64,000 nt of DNA from Spongilla lacustris (taxonomy: Eukaryota; Porifera; Demospongiae; Spongillida; Spongillidae). The translations under genes were made by a program, and so were the position numbers. The stretch spans positions 13,391,150 to 13,455,149 of the forward strand of contig OX442417.1 in the NCBI GenBank assembly GCA_949361645.1, in the 5' to 3' direction. Numbering within the stretch: position 1 is the first letter of the stretch; each line of letters starts with the position of its first letter. Positions 12,209 through 24,975 of this stretch are shown one piece after another. The notes beneath the pieces were generated by a model. The model saw only the letters and a list, made by a program, of their open reading frames with translations, did not search any database and had not been told where the DNA came from.

Positions 12209-14688
12209 AATACTGGATTGGCCACTGATGACAGGGCACCTGTGTTTGACTAGCAGTAACAGCCGCAGGAGAAGAGCTACACCTCATGATCAAAGGGGTT
12301 CAAAGGTGCATGGGTGCATGGTGCAGAGTTTCCTTCTTCTGTAGATTGACAAATAAAGGCATATGGATATTTACTTTGGGACAAACTTTTACTAGTTGTG
12401 CAACAAGGATTCATGCAAACCAAACGTTTCTATGCCTTTATTAGTCAATACACAGAAGAAGGACATACTACCTGTATCCCTGCCAACAATCATTTTGCCC
12501 CATGAATTGCCCCCCACCTGAGGTTAATAGCATTTATCCTATAATCAGTCTACCATATTGGTGTTTGTATACTATGGAGAAGTATGGTTTTCTGTTAGGT
12601 TTTGGTGTGTTCCATTAGTACAGAGTGCTGTTTAGACGTATATTATTGTGTTCTTATGCTCTAAAAATGAACTGAAATGTTAGACTAAAAAAATGTTAGT
12701 TTATGTTAGACTCTAACACAAATATGAAATTTTAGAGCAACACCATCCATTAGAAACAATGAATATATGTAATATATCTAATTTAGAGTTCAATTGCTTA
12801 CATGAATGTTTTTGTACACATCACATACTTGCCAGCGCAGCCTCCCCCATGTCTGGTCATTTGTTTTGACACCTTTGATGAGGTTTTTTTTTCCATCTCC
12901 CAGCTCTCCCATAGCGCTCCCATAGCTCTCCCATACATTGGAGTGCACTTGATGAAAAGTGGGATTTCATATGGACATAAATTTACCATTGATACTAGCA
13001 TTACAAGCAAGCACTAAATTCTACATTTCCTATGCAATGGTGTTATACTAGGATCTTTCTATGATGAACACTTAGGCCGATATATGCAAAGAAAGAGAAT
13101 GATATCCTAATAGGGTCGCTTGTGACCTCAGAGTGTTAGTAACGTATCTAAAAAGTACCATAAACCTAGCATAAGCCCATACATATATTACCAACCTCAC
13201 CAATATGGAGGTATTAAAGCCCATGCATCATGTGACCATAAATGAGCTCATAAGTGAATAAGCGGAGAGTTCAATACTATTATGGGTGATGTATTGGCAC
13301 ATTGGACATATAGAATGTGAGGCTAAGCTCTTCATCTGTCGCTTGATCTGTAATTACGTTATTAGTGCAGTTTTTTTTGGTTAAAATGGCAAAAGCATTG
13401 GGTTCTGGGGCAGGGCCCCAGGCCTTGATGGGGGAGTGCTGTAAGCTTCCCCAATACCCCTCCCCGGAATGGCTCTGCCTATTGCCTATTGCCTTAATTG
13501 TGCTCCCCCCCCCCCCTCCTCCCCAAATCCTGGATTGGCCACTGATGACAGAGCACCTCTAAGGGGGTTCATGGTCTTCACATTCTGATAATCCACCATG
13601 TGGGTACATGTACAAGCTTGTAGGATCAATATTCTGGTATATGCATGGATGCTCAATCTTATATACGGATCATGGGATAGGGGCACTGTGGACATGCTGA
13701 TTACCCATTATTCAGTTCACAGTAATGTACTAAAATCCAAATCCAAATCAAACTTTGATTACTGGAGCAAAGAGTACCCAGTTGGTCTTTTTTTTTTTTG
13801 GGGGGGGGGGGGGGGGGGGCAGAGGGGGCTAGCCCCCTAAGGGATGCTATGAGAGCAGAGGACATAGTTTATTTCCTGCACATTTGCAAGGTGTGAGAAA
13901 TATTTCCTGCATATAGTATTCCTTACAATTTCATCACGACCCAATTAATCACTTTGTGGGTACCACTGTACATGTATGTATACAGCAAATTAAGGCCATG
14001 TTTATTTATCATCAGGGTGAGTGGTGGTATGTGGCTGAAGGCATTTGACTGTAGTGAATCTGAACCATGCTTCACTGACTGCTATGACTACCCTATGAAT
14101 CCATCTTGGATCACAGACTGTTCATCTGGCACATTTGGTGTATCCTGTGGTATGTGTGCTGAGCCGTGATCATATTTGATATTTATATCATTGTGTGTGC
14201 ATATGTGTGTGTGTGTATGTGTGTGTGTGTGTGTGTGGTGTGTGTGTGTGTGTGTTCAGAATATAACAATAATGATGTCTGGTCAGCTGGAACAGACTGT
14301 CAGTATCAGTCTCCTGAAAACATCCCTGCATCTGCCATGCCCATGACCACACCCACATCACTAGTACCCACTTTCACAATGATGACTTCTACAGTCTCTG
14401 TAACACCTCATTCCTCTGTGGCAAGGTATGTATTACATCTCTGGAGCCTTTTCTAAATTGTTCACTCCTCCCCATCCCAGTACTACAGCAGTGTCCCCAG
14501 CCACACCCACCATACTACCACCCTCCAGTCCCCCTATTCTATCTGACCGTGCAATTGCCGGCATTGTGGTGGGCTCAGCCTCTATCCTCCTGGTGGGTGC
14601 ACTGCTCCTCACCTTCTGCCTGTGGTCTGCCAAGTACACACGTATGCAGAGGAAGAAGATAAGATACACACATGTGCAAATTAATTAA
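9515..14688 (+). CDS. SRCR gene B: two-SRCR-domain type I membrane receptor
   Basis: Seven exons join in phase: 9515-9560, 9643-9808, 10261-10385, 10639-10837, 14016-14149, 14260-14425 and 14481-14688 (1,044 nt, 347 aa). The architecture matches gene A: signal peptide (MAHVLFLTYFSILGA), SRCR1 with MSRRWGTISAVNF and VACHQLGY, SRCR2 with WGAVCADNF and VCRQLGYTNSNGHY, a shorter stalk, a membrane helix and a basic tail with KYTRMQRKKIRYTHVQ. The tail ends at once in I-N-stop, where gene C continues T-S-T-D-G-G-E-Y, so the C-terminus is clipped. Intron 4 is 3.2 kb because of an internal direct duplication. The function is inferred as surface recognition, as for gene A. SRCR1 again lacks the Cys after W-G-T. 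Confidence 0.83.
11283..13562. repeat. About 1.0-kb direct duplication inside intron 4 of gene B
   Basis: Two direct copies run at about 11283-12250 and 12516-13562. Both start with ggttaatagcat(t)...tcctntaatcagtc, pass through tgcttacatgaatg and ggtgttatactaggatcttt, and end with a poly-C tract followed by tggattggccactgatgaca. Small indels separate them. No coding potential was seen in either copy. The duplicate may be a repeat insertion or a local tandem duplication. Confidence 0.8.
12332..12462. repeat. Small inverted repeat between the two intron duplicates
   Basis: Left arm ccttcttctgtagattgaca at 12332 onwards pairs with the arm ending 12462, with a loop of about 70 bp. The arms are about 31 bp and slightly imperfect. 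It lies between the two direct duplicates and resembles a small foldback insertion. Confidence 0.7.
13787..13819. repeat. Poly-T then poly-G tract in intron 4 of gene B
   Basis: A run of about 12 T is followed by about 20 G, just upstream of exon 5 of gene B. It is low complexity only. Confidence 0.85.
14190..14256. repeat. Interrupted GT microsatellite at the exon 6 acceptor of gene B
   Basis: Imperfect GT/AT units end 3 bp before the acceptor (gttcag|AATATAAC). This is the positional equivalent of the tracts in genes A and C. Confidence 0.85.
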
Positions 14689-16039
14689 ACTTTGGCAGAT
14701 GGTGTGGGCAATTTTAAGAACTGCTGTGTAGCATTTTTTTGTTGCGCAGTGATTTTGAATGCATGTATTTTGAACATAATTGACATTGCGATGAGTGTAC
14801 TGAGTGTACCTGTTGAAGTCAATATTTGGGTTTGGCTGGTGGGGACCATTCCCCATGAATTTCCAGTGTAGCGAGCGGTATGTAGATCTGATGAATGTAT
14901 CTGTATACAACATGCTTCCACCAGGAATATCTGGATAGTTAGGCATATGTTGATGTGATTCCAGTTTCCTGTCCTCCACCATCAAGCATGAGATGTTTGG
15001 ACTGGAAATTATGATGATGTAAGTTATTATTATGATTAAAATCATTTGCATGACATTTGCAAGTATTTTAACACCATTAGCATCAGAGGTAGGCCAAACG
15101 ATCTGCTTCTGAAAAACTGTGGGATGAGGACGAAATCCATAATGACACATTCTTTTATCAGCTGTATACATGTAGGTGCCGGGAACTGCAGTCTTTTTCT
15201 GGTGGGCTCCTCTTCTATGCACTACTGACACCTATATGGCTGCACATCTAATTTGATGTTTGAAAGCAGCTTAATGCAGTTTCGATCATAAATGACAACT
15301 TTTATATCCTGCATCCTGTATATCTGGGAGTCAATTAATATTACGTTGGATTTACATGTATTGCCGATATACTACTGGTAATGCCCATGGATAAATTAGC
15401 TCGTTTCAAGTTAACAATATATATCTTAGGCACATAACTCATTCCAAATTGGAGCTATTGAACTATAGGTTGTTATTTTTGCAACGTACTTGATTTTGAC
15501 ATTTTGCTCAATTATTCATTAATAAAATTTATACCAGCATGACTTCTTTTGTCAGTAGAATTTTTTTGTGCATAAATAACTGTTTGTAACCAATTGCCCT
15601 TTGATTGTGGAAATACCACAAGGCCCCCCCCCCCCCCCCCCCCCACTGCCTAAATTTTTTTGTAGTTGCCTGAAATTGCAAGATGTGTAAAATTTTAAAC
15701 GTATCCCGGTATATATGTATTTTATAATGGTAAGCAAACCACTTTGAAGTAACTGACTTAACTATTAGGGAAAATGTATGGTGTGCTAGTTAGTACATTA
15801 AAAATTACATCATGTGCTGTTTCACCCTGTACTCCACAAGCCAGCACTGGAATGGCGGCACTTAGCTAATGCAATTTGTGAGTGGCCGTCTTTCATTCCT
15901 TCTCCACCAGTTACAAGGGTTGGAGAACCCACAGGTGGCACTAGCATTGCTACGAAACTGTGCAGCATTTGCAAGATGACCCACATTTCTTGTGAACACC
16001 TCCAACTGTAATAAAGGTATCACTATCTGGATTTGATGA
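14689..16039. repeat. Duplicated 3' flank of gene B; no gene
   Basis: The block near 14910-15190 (landmarks catgcttccaccaggaatatc and agctgtatacatgtaggtgc) recurs 3' of gene C at about 38999-39230. The block 15229-15890 recurs 3' of gene A. A minus-strand frame of 218 codons (14575-15231) lies here, but it is antisense to exon 7 and is not preserved in the gene C flank, so it was not called. Confidence 0.65.
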
Positions 16040-16860
16040 TCACTGTTTTACAGAGTGTTTGGCTCTCAATCTGTCACCACAAAGTTGGAAGCAAGCACGT
16101 TTAAGTCCCAGCAGAGGAGGTCTCGGCTTAAGATCAGTAGCTGTTCACTCCACTGCTGCATACCTAGGTTCAATTAGCTTAGATTTGATGTCCAGCCATC
16201 ATGTCATATAGATGCTATTAACCTCTTCAATCTCCAGGTTTCTGCAGAGGATACACTATAAATCCCTTTGCCAAACAAGTGTCATCTTCAGCATTGACCT
16301 GTCGCAACGAACTGAGAATTGCCAGTTCAGTGCACTAAACAACTCTGGCAGCCTGGCAGACCGGGTCATCAGATCATACTCTCCACCTTATCTGTGCATG
16401 CCTCCTCATGGCTACAGGTAGTCCCCTTCCCTTTGCTGGGGTTCGGCATGGCTCCCAATGAAACGCAGTGGAGCATCAAATGGTGGCTCGATCTGCCTCT
16501 GACACCAGAAGTAGGGGTATGTACATACTGGCCTGACAAAGCCCTGGATGCGCACCATGCAGTTACCTGCAAATTTGGGGGAGATGTACATGTAGTGGCT
16601 CGCCATAATACTCTGTGTAATGTTAAAATTTGGTCAAACGAGCTCTGTTGAACCCAAAACTGGAAGCTGGTGCTGGATTGGGTTACAAAAGGTGGCTAAC
16701 AAGACCTGCAGATATACTCATTCCAAGCTGATCCACCAGTGGTAAGCCTGCAGCCATTGATGCATGTGCCCATCACGTCTCTGCTAAATCAAGAATTTTG
16801 TCAGAAGCAGGTGTGGTTGCAGGTGCAGCAGCTAGGCAGACAGAGGATTGATATTACGCA
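16040..16860 (+). pseudogene. LINE retrotransposon relic (C-terminal part of the reverse transcriptase ORF)
   Basis: Pieces in shifting plus-strand frames read like the end of a LINE polyprotein: WKQARL..SRGGLGLRSVAVHST (from 16086), SSWLQVVPFPLLGFG then WWLDLPLTP, CTYWPDKALDAHHAVTCKFG with RHN (16400-16640), then EAGAGLGY, TRPADILIPS, stop, GKPAAID (16660-16850). This order (SRGGLGLRS, a Cys/His HHAxTC motif followed by RHN, then TRPAD and GKPAA) is known to me from LINE-type RT proteins of marine invertebrates. Those may carry a C-terminal restriction-like endonuclease, which is an inference here. Frameshifts and at least one stop show decay. It is inserted in, or abuts, the duplicated flank of gene B. 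Confidence 0.7.
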
Positions 16861-18427
16861 TATTGCAATTTGCCCACTAAATTTTTGACGTTTTTGTTGT
16901 TGCGGGCAACTTCAGTTATATCAGGATTCACGGTAGTTGGTCCTATGTAGGATTTGCTCCAGATCGGGCGTTTTATAATTCATCAAAAATATTACCGATA
17001 TGCAAATATAATTATATATATAACGTGAGCTTTGCTAAACAGTGCCGTCTACGTGGAGCGACACTGAAGACTGCACCAAAATTTCGCCATTTAATTTTTG
17101 TTTTCCTCATCTTTGCATTCATCATGTGTAACTCGCGACATGAATGTCATGCGACGACGAAATTAGCTTCAAATCGTAGCATTTTAATTCCAAACGTATC
17201 TTTTCAAGATGTAGAATTCTTAGCTGGTGATTCAGTACCGTGAAATAACGTTCCGTCTTCGGTCTTACATAGCATGCTGCATTTCTAATATTAGTTGTGA
17301 TAAACATTATATTCGCATCCTGACCGCCATAAAATATCTAGCTTTATTGGAGAATGTTTAAGAAGGTGAATGGTTTAGAGCATAGATTATTTAGACATAT
17401 ATATGTAGGATAAGGGTTGACTATAGGGCAGTGGGTGTGTTGAATTCTATTCATTCGTAAGTTGGTATGCACTTACATTACATACATGCATTAGCCGTTA
17501 CTCTAAGCCTGGTTAGTGCGTTCGTTGCAGTGGTATAATAACATTGTGTACTGAAAGGATCAGGCGTACCCTTAACTGTGTACTGCATGCTTTTTAAAAA
17601 AAAAAAAAAGAATTATTTCATGAATTTGAAGTATCCGTCAGTTTGCTAAACAGAATGTTTAAGTTTATACCCGCACAACTCATTATTATTCATACTACAT
17701 GCAAAAGGGTTTGTTGGTGCAGTGTAAGAAAGTACGCCTGTAAGCCTAAGAGAGGACAACATGCTGCCATACGAAATGACCATAAATAAATAAATTGTAT
17801 TTGACAATCACCAGGTAGGTGTACATGTGTAGATCCATTTACATCATGCTTACACTGACGGTTATTTCTCTGATCTTCCCAGCTATCTGCCACACCCACT
17901 GGCTAGCTCAACTCTCTTACATACGAATCACGCTCATCTTAGCACCTTCACTATTATATATATATATATATGTCGAGGTGGTGTACATATAGGTCTATAA
18001 TATTAATATGTATTCAATTATTCATGGCGGCGGCGGCGGGGGCGTGACTTGGTGCTCCATCCCACGCCCTCCCCTGGGCGGCACCGCCCATCGTCTTCCT
18101 CCTGCCCCGCCCATCGTCTTCTCTCCTGCCCCCTTCAATTAAAAAATGCTGGGGGCACCCGCACAGCTACCATGCAGTCTTAGCCATGACATGATGCGGT
18201 GTGCTCTCCACCACTTCCTCAAGGTTACCCTAGTTAAAATGGTGGATTGGTGGTGATACCGTAGACAACAAAAAGTAACATATCACACTATTTACATCAT
18301 TAAACAGTACCACACCAATGAACAATACCACATTATTAAGCTGCATGGCAGCCGGCACAATAGTGTGTAATTTACTGAAGTTGTGTTCAAGAAATATAAT
18401 GCCTGTACAAGTATAATATATATATAT
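16861..18427. other. No gene recognised; short GC-rich patch
   Basis: Mostly AT-rich, with frequent stops. A GC-rich patch at about 18026-18135 contains ggcggcggcggcggggg and a twice-repeated cgcccatcgtcttc. A short frame at 17025-17243 has no recognisable domain. Nothing else is supported. Confidence 0.45.
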
Positions 18428-19253
18428 ATGGGAAAGTTTACGAGAAAAGGGACCTAGCGTGTATTATAAAAAAGTATAATAAAAATGCATTACGTTTGAT
18501 TTGCTATAACCTCCGAACAGTTAACGCTATCAACTTCCTATTTTCAACACTTCATACTGCACCATTTGTCTATGGTAAAATTCATTTTGGAGTCTTGCAC
18601 TTGCTCCGTGTCAGTATTGCAACGTTCGATACCCCACTGGGTTCAAACCCGCCATAACTTTCGGTAGAAGTAATCAATTCCCTTTAAATTCGGTTTGTAG
18701 GTAGAGAGGTCCTATACCTATCGATTTGTTCTGTTCGTTAATTTTTATGCCATCCGTTACGGAGATACAGTTGAACAAACTACGTGCCCATTTTCGCGCT
18801 CGATTCGCGCCAATGATTTGGGTAAATTGCGTTCCGCTCAATGTATGGGGAGGCGGGGATTATAACATTGGCGCGAATCAAGCGGGAAAACGTGCACGTA
18901 GTTTGTTCAACTGTATCTCCGTAACGGATGGCATAAAAATTAACGAACAGAGCAAATCGATAGGTATAGGACCTCTCTACGTACAAACCGAATTTGAAGC
19001 GAATTGATTACTCCTACCGAAAGTTATGGCGGGTTTGAACCCAGTGTGGTATCGAACGTTGCAATACTGACACGGAGCAAGTGCAAGACTCCAAAATGAA
19101 TTTTACCATAGAGAAATGGTGCAGTAGGAAGTGTTGAAAATAGGAAGTTGATAGCGTTAACTGTTCGGAGGTTATAGCAAATCAAACCGAATGCATTTTT
19201 ATTATACTTTTTTATAATACACGCTAGGTCCCTTTTCTCGTAAACTTTCCCAT
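18428..19253. mobile_element. Foldback element, copy 4 (long form, loop in plus orientation)
   Basis: Terminal inverted sequences ATGGGAAAGTTTACGAGAAA / TTTCTCGTAAACTTTCCCAT flank arms of about 400 bp and a loop near 18815-18865 carrying gctcaatgtatggggaggcgg. The core matches copies 1 and 3, but the outer ends differ (GGGAAAGTTTACG instead of GGGACAG), so it is a subfamily. Confidence 0.82.
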
Positions 19254-19257
19254 ATAT

Positions 19258-20076
19258 ATGGGAAAGTTTACGAGAAAAGGGACCTAGCGTTTATTATAAA
19301 AAAGTATAATAAAAATGCATTACGTTTGATTTGCTATAACTTCCGAACAGTTAACGCTATCAACTTCCTATTTTCAACACTTCATACTGCACCATTTCTC
19401 TATGGTAAAATACATTTTGGAGTCTTGCACTTGCTCCGTGTCAGTATTGCAACGTTCGATACCCCACTGGGTTCAAACCCGCCATAACTTTCGGTAGGAG
19501 TAATCAATTCGCTTCAAACTCGGTTTGTAGGTAGAGAGGTCCTATACCTATCGATTTGTTCTGTTCGTTAATTTTTATGCCATCGATTACGGAGATACAG
19601 TTGAACAAACTACGTGGCACGTTTTCCCGCATGATTCGCGCCAATGTTATAATCCCCGCCTCCCCATACATTGAGCGGAACTCAATTTGCCCAAATCATT
19701 GGCGCGAATCGAGTGCGAAAATGGGCACGTAATTTGTTCAACTGCATCTCCGTAATGGATGGCATAATAATCAACGAACAGAACAAATCGATAGGTATAG
19801 GACCTCTCTACCTACAAACCGAATTTGAAGCGAATTACCGAAAGTTATGGCGGGTTTGAACCCAGTGGGGTATCGAACGTTGCAATACTGACACGGAGCA
19901 AGTGCAAGACTCCAAAATGTATTATACCATAGAGAAATGGTGCAGTATGAAGTGTTGAAAATAGAAAGGTGATAGCGTTAACTGTTCCGAAGTTATGGCA
20001 AATCAAACATAATGCATTTTTATTATACTTTTTTATAATAAACGCTATAGGTCCCTTTTCTCGTAAACTTTCCCAT
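19258..20076. mobile_element. Foldback element, copy 5 (tandem with copy 4, loop inverted)
   Basis: It begins 4 bp after copy 4 (catatatatg) with the same ends and nearly the same arms. The central loop (about 19645-19700) reads in the opposite direction, cgcctccccatacattgagc, compared with copy 4. Two near-identical palindromes therefore sit side by side with loops in opposite orientation. Confidence 0.82.
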
Positions 20077-20552
20077 ATATATATATTTCATTGCTATTTA
20101 ACAATCACACCTGTTGTGATCTACCTGAAGAGCCTCGTAGTCTTTCTTGTGCTTATTTTTCTGCGTCTGGAATGAAAAATCCATAGGCATATACATACAT
20201 GAGGATGAAAGAATTTGTCTACAGTGCAGCAGAATCAGCAAAACATCAGAAAGTTGACATTGCTCAAGCAGGTGCAAATTCATTATCGCTCGGTTGCTAG
20301 CAGTATGCAATCATGCGTTTAATTTAACGTACGCAGCTGCAAACACGTTTATAACAGGCGGTTATAATTCAGCAAAGGTGACCAAGCCAAAGAGAACGGC
20401 TCGTTAAGAAGGAGAACTCGGGAGGCCTATCGGCAAATTATCCGATAAAGTAAGACGAATCTAAGCGTGTTATACATTGCACTAAGCCATATATTGATTA
20501 TTGAACACTCCTGGCAAAACTTCTTAATTGAGAACGTGCAGTAATTGGGATC

Positions 20553-20801
20553 ATAGATTAATAACCTTACGGAACCTTAAAATAATAACCTTACTTAAGG
20601 TTATTAATCTATGGATAGGATTGGTGTGCAAAAAGCAATGAAACTAGGTACAGTATGTTAAAGTGAGGTTTGTTAGGTATAACAGTCTCCTACATTTGCT
20701 AAAAAGCTTCTTCATTTTGCAAATTCAGGTCTATTAGTTGAAGGATCCTACCAAACCTCACTTTAACATACTGTACCTTGTTTCATTGCTTTTCCAATCC
20801 T
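20553..20801. repeat. Two adjacent small hairpins
   Basis: The first is 20553-20570 against 20592-20612 (atagattaataaccttac / acttaaggttattaatctat). The second is an imperfect inverted repeat at 20617-20801, with arms of about 50 bp containing aaaagcaatgaaac and ggtacagtatgttaaag and a loop of about 75 bp. Both look like short non-autonomous insertions upstream of gene C. Confidence 0.75.
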
Positions 20802-23373
20802 ACATACCACATTGAATCTAGTCTGGGGACCAGACCATATATATGAGAAGCATGCATTAAGGGGGTGAGGATGTCACTGAATAGAGAAGTAGTTATAAGC
20901 ATAATGTTTACGCCATTTTCGCGGAAAGTGTACTGCTACATTAGCTGCATGCACAACATGCAATAATTGCAACTTAATTATAGAGTGCGCAAAACGTTAT
21001 AATTTATTTTAAGCGTCAGTATTGTAATACATGGCACATCTTCTATTCCTAACGTACTTCAGCATTTTGGGAGCAAGTAAGTGGCCTGACCTTTTTATAG
21101 CTGTGACATACAACGTCTCATCCCCCCCCCCCCCCCCCATATGCATATTCTTCGTGCGACACAAGTTGCCCAAAATACAGGAGACCTGGAGTTACCGAAT
21201 GGTGCGGGCCCAGGGCTGCTGCAGATATACAGGGTGTCCACGAATGAACGCAACGCTTTTGATTTTGAATAACTTTTGATAGGATGGAGCAAAAAATCTG
21301 GTATTTTGAAACAAAGTTGGTCGGTTTCCTCAAATTTTTTTCCAATAATTTAATTAAAACATTATTAATAATGCTAATTAATTTTAATAAGCACAACAAA
21401 TTAACTGATTTAAAAGGTCGTCTGTGTTCAGGTATCGGTTGTGAAGCTTCGATCAAAATATTGGATTTTTTCCACCTACTAAACGGAAACTACGATCCAC
21501 TGCCTATTTTTCTTCGCATACGCATGCGCACACGACCTCGTCCTAAGACTTAATCTCATAATTAAATCGCTGTTATAGTCACGTGATAATACGGAGGCGG
21601 ATCTTTAAGCACTCAGACCTGATGCCCCACCTTCTAGTGGGTGTCACATCACGTGATACAATTCGAAGGCGGATGCAACTCCGTATGCCCCACCTCCTAC
21701 GTGGGTGTTGCGAGTCCACTTTTAATTAGCTTTCTCTAAGCCAATTATCCATGTTTACAAGCATCGAATGTGGTGCGCCTCAATTAGCACAATCGCACAG
21801 AGAGGCAATGAACGGTGTGGTACGTACGGATTGATATGCGGTGCCATTCTGTGAGTTAGTGAATCTGAGACGCACACACGCGGGTTAGTAGACACGCAAA
21901 AATGAAATGTAAGAATTGATCACATACCTTCCAGCTCTCTCAGAGCTAATAATAGCCTATACCAGCATCTCAAGCAGCACGCAGTAACTTGTGCGCAGAC
22001 CTGATTTTGTCTCATAGCTAGGCTACATGTATATCGCTGTGTCTACGGCTTAAAGAATACTTTTGTGTCATGTGAGTGCCATTTATGGAAGCCTCGTACC
22101 ATCCATATGTGAAGGGTCAGTGAGCATTCAAGCCTCCATCCAGTGCTGTTGAGGTTATCTGCTTAGAAAACCTCTAAGGGTGTGCTTTCATTTAAATTGT
22201 AACGTTGTGTGTTATTCCTTCAGTAAAAAATAACGGAATAGGTATGGGGAAAGTTCCAGTTTTAAAGAAAGACCTGTGTGCTTTGCAATCATGATGTGAG
22301 CTACCCTTAATTGTTGCTGGTTTTAGATGATAGTGTGCACAAATTCTGTTACTTAGAGTAAATTTATTTTAAAGCACTGACAAATGTTGCAAACCTCCAG
22401 CAAGGTTGTAGATGATTTGTTTCTGCTGTGCTTTACTTTCAATGCTCCATTTTTTGAAGCTCGTGTTTGAATGATATCATGGAAAGTGTGCCATTTAAAG
22501 ATAGGGTGTGCTTTAATTTCAATGCATAAAATTAAGCTAGATACCTCGTTTTAAATAACAAACCTATGTGCTTGCATCAAGTTGTAGCTATTTCCATATC
22601 ATAATGTTTTTAACCTTTGCTTATGGGTATCTGTTACTTTATGCTTGACAGCCTAATATTGCAACCTACCAGTTAGGATTGGGGAAAGATGAATCATGTA
22701 GGGACAGACTGTAGTATTTAAGTGAGTCGTGTTTTTATGTTAGGGGCCGATGCTTTCGTTTTACAGTATCAGTTCATGTGTCAAGATGATTTCATGGAAA
22801 GAGTACTAGTGCCGTTTAAAGATTGGGTGTGCTTTAATTTCAATGCATAACACATGGGTAGGCTCTCTTGTTTAGGAAATGCCTGTAGTTGTGATTTGAA
22901 GAATTGCCTTGGTATCGACTAATGCTGCAAGAAACAATTCTGATGCTGCAATTGGATTTCAGAGTAGTATTACAGCACCATGTTGTGTTTGCTGTTGTGA
23001 TGTTGCAAGCCTACTTCTAGGTTTTAGATGGTGGATATAAGTGTTTGAGCCTTTTAGCTACTGCGTAACCAAGTCAATGTAGGAGTACTCTCTGCTTTAA
23101 GACTCAGATATTATTTGTCTATAGAAAAGCTTCACCGTCTAGAAAATAATAAATTACACCTGTAGGAACTCATCTGTAGGAACTGTAGAGTATTGAAAAC
23201 ATTACTGTTTGAAGAGATTAATGTTGTGAGCCATTTAGCTAAGTTCCCTGGACATTGTGCATAATTTCATACCATCCAGCAATGTGTTTGCACACAAAAG
23301 GATTTGAAGTATGTGCTTGGAAAATCCCTGTCTAAATAAGGGTGTGCTTTTATTGAAATCTTGTGAGTTTCAT

Positions 23374-23505
<132 letters not shown>

Positions 23506-24892
23506 AAATGAAAGACCTGTGTGCTTTGCAATCATGATGTAAGCTACCCTTAATTATTGCTGGTTTTAGATGATAGTGTGCACAAATTCTGTTGCTTAGG
23601 GTGAATTTATATTAAAGCACTGACAAATGTTGCAAACCTCCAGCAGGTTTTAGATGATTTGTTTAAAGAGAAGCTGTGCTTTACTTTCAATGCTCCATTT
23701 TTTGAAGCTCGTGTTTGGATGATATCATGGAAAGTGTGCCGTTTAAAGATAGGGTGTGCTTTAATTTCAATGCATAGATTTTGAGTCTCATAGCTAGATA
23801 CCTCGTTTTAAATAACAAACCTGTGTGCTTGCATCAAGTTGTAGCTATTTCCGTATCATAATGTTTTTAACCTTTGCTTATGGATATCTGTTACTTTATG
23901 CTTGACAGCCTAATATTGCAACCTACCAGTTAGGATTGGGGAAAGATGAATCATGTAGGGACAAACTCTAGTATTTAAGTGAGTCGTGTTTTTATGTTAG
24001 GGGCCGATGCTTTCGTTTTAGAGTATCAGCTTATGTGTCAAGATGATATCATGGAAAGAGTACTAGTGCCATTTAAAGATTGGGTGTGCTTTAATTTCAA
24101 TGCATAACACATGGGTAGGCTCTCTTATTTAGGAAATGCCTATAGATCTAGATGTGATTTGAAGAATTGCTTTAGTATCAACTTGCATTGTGATGTGGGC
24201 CTCTTGGCTAGTTCCAGATCATGTTGTTCTTAAATTATGCATTAACAGACTTCTTTGTTATGTCGCAGTGTTTTAAAGCATTGAATAATGTTTACAGCTT
24301 CCAGCAAGGTTTAAAATGTTTGGGAAGATAGCAGTATGTCTTAAGACAACAATTACATGCATCATGTTGTGATCCTAGCTCTTAGCTACATGTAGTTCTC
24401 AGATGTTGCTATAATGAAATGGACTTTAGGAGATCCCTGTTGTGATGTTGCAAGCCTCCTGCTAGGTTTTAGATGGTTGGATATAAGTGTGGTGCATGTC
24501 TTTACATCAATAATATTGTGAGACTTTTAGCTACTCAGTACTGCGTCACCAAGTCAATGTAGAGTACTCTCTGCTTTAAGAGACTCAGGTGTTACATGTG
24601 TATGTGTGCTCAGAAAAGCTCTGTGTTCTTGAAAATGTATGTTAAAGCTACAAATTACATATGTAGGAACTGTAGAGTATTGGCTGTTTTAAGAAAGAGA
24701 TGTTGTGAGCAATTAAGTTCCCTGGATATTGTGCATGCATGTGAGCACTAAGTATCTGAGGGTATGCTTTAATTTCATACCATCCAGTTATGTGTTTGCA
24801 CACAAAAGGGTTGAGCATACTGTTAAAGTATGCACTTGAAAAACTTCTAGCTAAATGAGGGTGTGCTTTTATTCAAATGTTGTGAGCTTCAT

Positions 24893-24893
<1 letters not shown>

Positions 24894-24975
<82 letters not shown>
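24894..24975. repeat. GT microsatellite 2, left arm
   Basis: About 38 GT units. The mirror tract lies at 31182-31250. Its distance from the element end (about 3.66 kb) is the same in both arms. Confidence 0.9.

Noticed and set aside
14575..15231. Minus-strand frame of 218 codons
   Set aside because: It overlaps exon 7 of SRCR gene B in antisense and then crosses the duplicated 3' flank. The matching flank of gene C does not preserve the frame.
21284..21553. 89-codon frame just inside the left end of the giant element, with a near-identical mirror copy at 34595-34864
   Set aside because: Conservation is explained by the near-identity of the arms. The composition is AT-rich and the antisense frame is equally open, so coding is not supported.
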